Shown: piece after piece, positions 41,685 to 45,365 of the stretch
Layout: each line of letters starts with the position of its first letter
Position numbering within the stretch: the first letter of the stretch is position 1
Assembly (NCBI GenBank): GCA_041569895.1
Contig: JBFFXF010000019.1
Span: forward strand, 1-45,365
DNA from: JBFFXF01 sp041569895
GTDB taxonomy: Bacteria > Planctomycetota > UBA8108 > JACQVS01
DNA: 45,365 nt
Direction: 5' to 3'
Translations under genes and position numbers: made by a program
Notes under the pieces: generated by a model
The model's database searches: none
What the model was told of the DNA's origin: nothing
The model's input: only the letters and a program-made list of their open reading frames with translations

Positions 41685-43820
41685 TCACCGCAAACACTCC
41701 CAGATCGCCTCGAACTGCCTGCGCGCGTCGCCGCCGAAGAAATCGAGCAGTGGCGTGCGGCCCTCGATGGCGAACTGGGGCATCTTGGTGCCCGGGTCGA
41801 TGCGCTGCGGGTCGCTCATGAAGCGGTGGTAGAAGTCCTTTCGCAGGCGCTCGTGGAAGCCGTCGAGGTTCGGGCCCTTGGCGTCGAACGCGCCCGTCGC
41901 CTTCTGCGCGCCGCGGTCGTGGCACGTCAGACACGAGAAGCCGCCGCCCTGGACGAGGAGCTCCTCGCCGATCGCCGCGAGCTTCTCGTCGACCGGCGCC
42001 AGCGCCGTGCTCACGGGCGGGAAGCCGTGCGCGAGCGCCAGACCGCGCGCCATCGAATCGCCGTGGATGGCGAGCTCGGCGAAGTGCGGCATGCGGGCCT
42101 CGAGCCACGGCCGCACCCTTCCCTCGACGCCGCCGGCGAGGAACGTCGCGAGCCACTCCGGCCGGAACTTCTCGCCGACCCAGGTCAGCCGTGGGCGGAT
42201 CTGCAGCACCGCTTCGCCCTCGCCCCCCGCTCCGGGGAGCCCCGGCGGGATGCGCGGGCGCTCGAGGTCGCCACCCGCCTCGCCATCGCCGGCGAGCATC
42301 GACCAGGTGTCGAGGCGGCCGTCGCGACGGTGACACGCCGTGCAACGCAGCGCGGCGATGCGGCGCTCGGCGTACTCGGGCTCGCACCGGCGCGCGAGCG
42401 AGGCGAGCCCCGTGGCGGCGAGCGAGCGCACCGCGGCGAGCTCCTCGTGATCGAGATCGAAGTCCGGGGCGCGCCCGCGATCCGCCGCGCCCGTCGCCAG
42501 GCAGCCCGATGTCGCTCCGGGGCGCAGCGCGCTGGCGAGCGGTGGCGTACCGGTACCGACTGCCGGGACGGCGACGCGGACCGGTCGCGGCCCGATGGCG
42601 TGACACGAGAGACAGCCGCTCTCCTCGAGGAGCCGCTTGCCGCGCACGGGGTCGGCGGCGGAGAGGTCGACCGGCTCGATCTTCCCCCTCGCCGACGCGA
42701 GCACGTGCGCCGCGAGCGCGCGCGCCTCGCCCGCGTCGAGGCCGAAGTCGGGCATCGCGATCGCGGGGTGGTGGCGGTCTGGATCGAGCAGGAACTCGAC
42801 GAGCGCCGCGGGGCGCCACTTGGCGCGCACGAGCGCGAGCGACACCCGCCCGCGTGGGTCGGGGCGCTGGCTCGAGACCGGCTCGAAGACGTGGCACGCG
42901 ATGCACCCGAGCGAGTCGAAGAGCTCCTCGCCACGCGCGCTGTCCTCCGACGCTGGCCCCGCGCTTCTCGTCGCGCCGTCACCCGGCGGACCTTCGGGCG
43001 TCGAGCGCAGCGTCGCGAGGTGCGCCGCGACGTCGAGCGCACGCGGGTCGATCGCCCCGTCCGCTGACGGCGCGAACACCCGCGGCATCGACGCGTCGTG
43101 ACGCAGCGAGCGCGGGTCGGCGATCCACCTGGCGAGCCACGCGCCGTCGAGGCGATCGCTGCTGCCCTCCAGGGACGGCGCGCCGAGGTCGAGCTCGGGC
43201 ATTCCCCCGGCGATGTCGATCGAGGTCGCGTGGCAGCGCACGCACCGCCGCGACGCGACCACCTCGCGCCCGCGCCGCACCAGCATGCGCTCGCGCAGTC
43301 CGGCCGTCTCGGGGTCGTGCGTCAGCACAGCCGGATTGATCGGCTCCGCCGCGAAATCGAACGAGGCCCAGAGGAGACGGACGAAGGCGTCGCCGCCTGT
43401 CGGGCTCGTGTAACGCGCGCGGATGCGGTGACGGCCGCCGTCGAGCTCGACGGTCTTCGGCGGCGTCGCGGCGAGATCGCCCTGCGCGGCGCGGAACACC
43501 GTCTCGCCGCCGACCTCGAGCTCGAGCGCGCCGCGCCCGACGGCGGAGAACGTGTAGTCGTCGAGGAGATCGACCTCGAGAAACCCCTCCCACGTCGCCC
43601 GGAAGGGACCCGGCTCGAGAAAGGGCGTCGTCGACACGCCCGCGGGCGCGTACAGCGCGACCAGCCGCGCCGTCCGCGAGTCGGTCGCCACCACGCCGCC
43701 CTCGCGGTCGAGACGCTCGATCGTCAGGACGAGACCGCGAGCGGGATCGGCGGCGCGCACCGACGCGGCAGCGAGGGCCAGACAGGCGCAAGTCAGGACG
43801 GTCATGCGCGTCAGGTTCAT
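41685..43820 (-). CDS. secreted PA14-domain five-heme cytochrome c protein
   Basis: This 711-residue exported protein has a signal peptide (LTCACLALAAASVRA). A PA14-like beta-sandwich follows (about residues 50-150: FRATWEGFLEVDLLDDYTFS, GGRHRIRARYTSPTGGDAFV). Five heme motifs come next: CVRCH near residue 190, CIACH near 305, CLSCH near 402, CTACH near 491 and CLTCH near 628. PA14 domains often bind carbohydrate, so the protein may dock to a polysaccharide or to the cell surface while passing electrons. It resembles the five-heme protein at 7421 in number and spacing of hemes, but that one lacks PA14 and has an extra C-terminal region. GAGGAG is 12 bases before ATG 43820; ATG 43805 is an alternative start. 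Confidence 0.88.
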   Translation of the reverse strand: MNLTRMTVLTCACLALAAASVRAADPARGLVLTIERLDREGGVVATDSRTARLVALYAPAGVSTTPFLEPGPFRATWEGFLEVDLLDDYTFSAVGRGALELEVGGETVFRAAQGDLAATPPKTVELDGGRHRIRARYTSPTGGDAFVRLLWASFDFAAEPINPAVLTHDPETAGLRERMLVRRGREVVASRRCVRCHATSIDIAGGMPELDLGAPSLEGSSDRLDGAWLARWIADPRSLRHDASMPRVFAPSADGAIDPRALDVAAHLATLRSTPEGPPGDGATRSAGPASEDSARGEELFDSLGCIACHVFEPVSSQRPDPRGRVSLALVRAKWRPAALVEFLLDPDRHHPAIAMPDFGLDAGEARALAAHVLASARGKIEPVDLSAADPVRGKRLLEESGCLSCHAIGPRPVRVAVPAVGTGTPPLASALRPGATSGCLATGAADRGRAPDFDLDHEELAAVRSLAATGLASLARRCEPEYAERRIAALRCTACHRRDGRLDTWSMLAGDGEAGGDLERPRIPPGLPGAGGEGEAVLQIRPRLTWVGEKFRPEWLATFLAGGVEGRVRPWLEARMPHFAELAIHGDSMARGLALAHGFPPVSTALAPVDEKLAAIGEELLVQGGGFSCLTCHDRGAQKATGAFDAKGPNLDGFHERLRKDFYHRFMSDPQRIDPGTKMPQFAIEGRTPLLDFFGGDARRQFEAIWECLR

Positions 43821-43894
43821 TCGGCGGTGTCACTCCTCACGATGTCGTTGAAGATCCTGGAAGCTGCTTCTCGTCGGGCCGTAGTCACGATCCG

Positions 43895-43922
43895 ATGATA
43901 GCGTCGATTCGCGAGGTTTGAA
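43895..43922 (-). promoter_or_regulatory. candidate promoter for the PA14 cytochrome gene
   Basis: On the minus strand TTCAAA (43922-43917), 16 bases, then TATCAT (43900-43895), with a leader of about 68 bases. Confidence 0.4.
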
Positions 43923-43984
43923 TGCGTTGAGGCGCAGCACTCGCAGCGTCCGTCATATTCGCCAACAACGTCGCGCGAGCGGCT

Positions 43985-44034
43985 CGGGGCCGAGCCCGGG
44001 CACGGGCACGGGACCGGGACCGGGACCGGAACCG
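43985..44034 (+). repeat. CGNNNN hexamer array, 9 units
   Basis: CG falls every 6 bases from 43985 to 44033 (GGGCACG and GGGACCG types), followed by six T on the plus strand. It fills the space between the PA14 cytochrome gene and the end of the next minus-strand gene. Confidence 0.85.
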
Positions 44035-44059
44035 GTTTTTTCGCAGTTGGGGGCTGTCT

Positions 44060-45365
44060 CTACTTGCGCGTCCGCAGGTACGCGTGGAGATCCGCGACCG
44101 CGGTGTCCGGCAGGCCGGTGAGCAGGCCCTCCGGCATGAACGAGATGCGGCTCGGGCGCGTCTCGACGATGTCGCCCGCGGCGAGCCGCACGGTGGTGTC
44201 GGCGGAGGTCTGGAGCATCGTCGTCGCCGGGGACTCGTAGATCATCGCGCCGCGGTGGACGTCGCCGCGTCTGGTGATCACCTCCCTGGCGACGTGCGCC
44301 GGCGAGATGTCGCGGCTCGGGTCGACGATGGAGATCAGCAGGTCACGCGGCGAGAGGCGAGCCGCGACGCCGCGCAGATCGGGGCCGAGACGGCGCGAGC
44401 CATCGTGGCAGCCGGCGCACTGTCGCTCCCGGTAGACGCGCACGCCGCGCTCCGCATCGCCTGCCTCCCAGTCGATGCGCCCGGCGCGCTCGATCCACGC
44501 CGCGACGCCGCCGTCGACGACCCGTCCGATGGTCTCCGCCTCCTCGGGATACCGCCGCTCGAACCAGTCGAACCACGACCGGTACGCCGCCAGGAGGTCG
44601 CCGTCCTTCGTCTCCTTGACCTCGAACGACTCTCCCGACCAGCGGGCGAGCAGGTCGGCGAGCGCACGGCGCGGCCGCTCCTCGGCGCGCAGCGAGCAGA
44701 GGTCGCGCAGCGAGAGGAGCGCGCCGGCGAGCTCGTCGGGCCGGGCCTCGCCCTCGAGCCGTGCGAGCGCGCGCGCAGCCCGCTCGATGACCGCGCCCTG
44801 CCTCGAGGCGAGCGCCTCGACCAGCCGCTCGCGATCGACCGGTCGCGGCTTCCTCGCGAGGACGAGCGCGATGGCGTCGCGCAGCACGGGATCGGTCCAC
44901 TGGTCGCGCAACGCGTCGAGTCCCTCGCCATCGGGCAGGTCTCCGGCCAGTCGGACGAGCTCCGACGTCCACGCGGCGCCGTTGTCGCCTCGCGATGCAG
45001 CGACAATCAGTCGCCTGACGACGGCATGGCGCTCGTCGCCGCGCAGGCGCTCGGCGAAGAGGGTATGCCCCGGAAGGCCGAACTTCGGGTGGGCGATCAG
45101 CGTCGAGACGAGGCGCGGATCGCGCGCGCGCAGATCGTCGAACGCATCGCCGACGGTCCGCGGCCAGAAGCGGCTCGGCTCCTTGCGCCCGGCGTCCATC
45201 TTTTCCTGCAGGCGCGCGAGCGCCGCGGCGCACGCCCGGGTGAAGCCGGGAGGGCGCTCGCCGGGGATGCGCGCCGCGGCCAGGAGGAAGTGGATGTCGT
45301 CCTCGACCGGGCTCGTGAGCGTCCACAGGTTCGCCATGCGGGCGAGCAGCCCGTCGACGTCGACC
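44060..45365 (-). CDS. C-terminal part of a large HEAT/heme-binding secreted protein (cut by window edge)
   Basis: The open frame runs to the window edge without a stop, so the N-terminus is missing; only about 434 residues are visible. The visible part is helical and HEAT-like (ACAAALARLQEKMDA, RDAIALVLARKPRPV). It then has a c-type heme site in RVYRERQCAGCHDGSRRLGP (one CxxCH), followed by the block LLISIVDPSRDISPAHVARE and a final heme-domain tail with MPEGLLTGLPDTAVADLHAY. This order matches the end of the PVC-type propeller/HEAT/heme protein at 31384, although the region after the heme is shorter. An ATG at 45337 is in frame but is not the natural start. Confidence 0.85.
   Translation of the reverse strand, partial: VDVDGLLARMANLWTLTSPVEDDIHFLLAAARIPGERPPGFTRACAAALARLQEKMDAGRKEPSRFWPRTVGDAFDDLRARDPRLVSTLIAHPKFGLPGHTLFAERLRGDERHAVVRRLIVAASRGDNGAAWTSELVRLAGDLPDGEGLDALRDQWTDPVLRDAIALVLARKPRPVDRERLVEALASRQGAVIERAARALARLEGEARPDELAGALLSLRDLCSLRAEERPRRALADLLARWSGESFEVKETKDGDLLAAYRSWFDWFERRYPEEAETIGRVVDGGVAAWIERAGRIDWEAGDAERGVRVYRERQCAGCHDGSRRLGPDLRGVAARLSPRDLLISIVDPSRDISPAHVAREVITRRGDVHRGAMIYESPATTMLQTSADTTVRLAAGDIVETRPSRISFMPEGLLTGLPDTAVADLHAYLRTRK

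Noticed and set aside
44015..44040. Terminator formed by CCGG repeats followed by six T
   Set aside because: The T-run is on the plus strand while both flanking genes are on the minus strand, and no stem with an adequate loop forms.

Overview
The window is a high-GC chromosomal segment of a planctomycete-like bacterium (phylum Planctomycetota, or at least the PVC group). The evidence is gene content. There is a DUF1549/DUF1553 cytochrome protein with its DUF1501 partner and a second, solo DUF1501 gene. There are also two very large PVC-type heme-binding proteins, two five-heme cytochrome c proteins, an FG-GAP/ASPIC protein and Tat-exported Gfo/Idh/MocA and TIM-barrel proteins. I see no rRNA, tRNA, CRISPR array or complete transposon. 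The genus cannot be assigned from this sequence.

Layout. 1-4500: a secreted metallophosphoesterase, an FG-GAP/ASPIC protein and a divergent TPR protein. 4948-13008 (minus strand): a tightly packed six-gene operon reading myo-inositol oxygenase, beta-CASP metallo-hydrolase, Tat-exported TIM-barrel sugar isomerase-like protein, five-heme cytochrome c, secreted beta-propeller dehydrogenase-like protein and EamA permease. Most junctions are 4-base ATGA overlaps. 13460-15522 (plus): a DUF1611 protein and a dipeptide-epimerase-like enolase, a pair resembling the DgcN/DgcA D-glutamate route. 15488-18469 (minus): bacillithiol-disulfide reductase (YpdA/Bdr-like), bacilliredoxin and class II DAHP synthase. 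18655-21149 (plus): an STN-domain protein, a zinc alcohol dehydrogenase and a small membrane protein. 21242-29622 (minus): DUF1553 plus DUF1501, a solo DUF1501, and the DUF2157 plus GDYXXLXY membrane pair. 30158-34842 (plus): an SGNH hydrolase coupled to a PVC-type heme-binding propeller/HEAT protein. 35160-36823 (plus): a DEAD-box helicase whose 3' end overlaps a small charged protein. 36865-40788: a triple-parvulin foldase and two divergent Gfo/Idh/MocA oxidoreductases. 40961-41523 (minus): a ParE/RelE toxin-antitoxin pair. 41685-45365 (minus): a PA14 five-heme cytochrome and the C-terminal part of another heme/HEAT protein cut by the window edge.

The most unusual content is between the genes. 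Most longer spacers hold a degenerate tandem array in which a CG dinucleotide recurs exactly every 6 bases while the other four bases drift (CGNNNN). Five spacers also carry a roughly 250-330 bp dispersed element, and a sixth holds a remnant. The element ends in complementary purine-rich (AGGAAGGCAGGAA-type) and pyrimidine-rich arms, and its core is of variable type. In three copies the hexamer array sits at a fixed distance outside one end of the element. No transposase is linked to it. Together these form a spacer-specific repeat system that I consider the best candidate for something undescribed here.

Functionally, the window suggests a heterotrophic lifestyle with much exported redox chemistry: cytochromes, propellers and DUF1501/1553 modules. 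It also suggests inositol or polyol oxidation and a bacillithiol-type thiol redox branch. Functions below are family-level assignments by motif recognition, not database searches.
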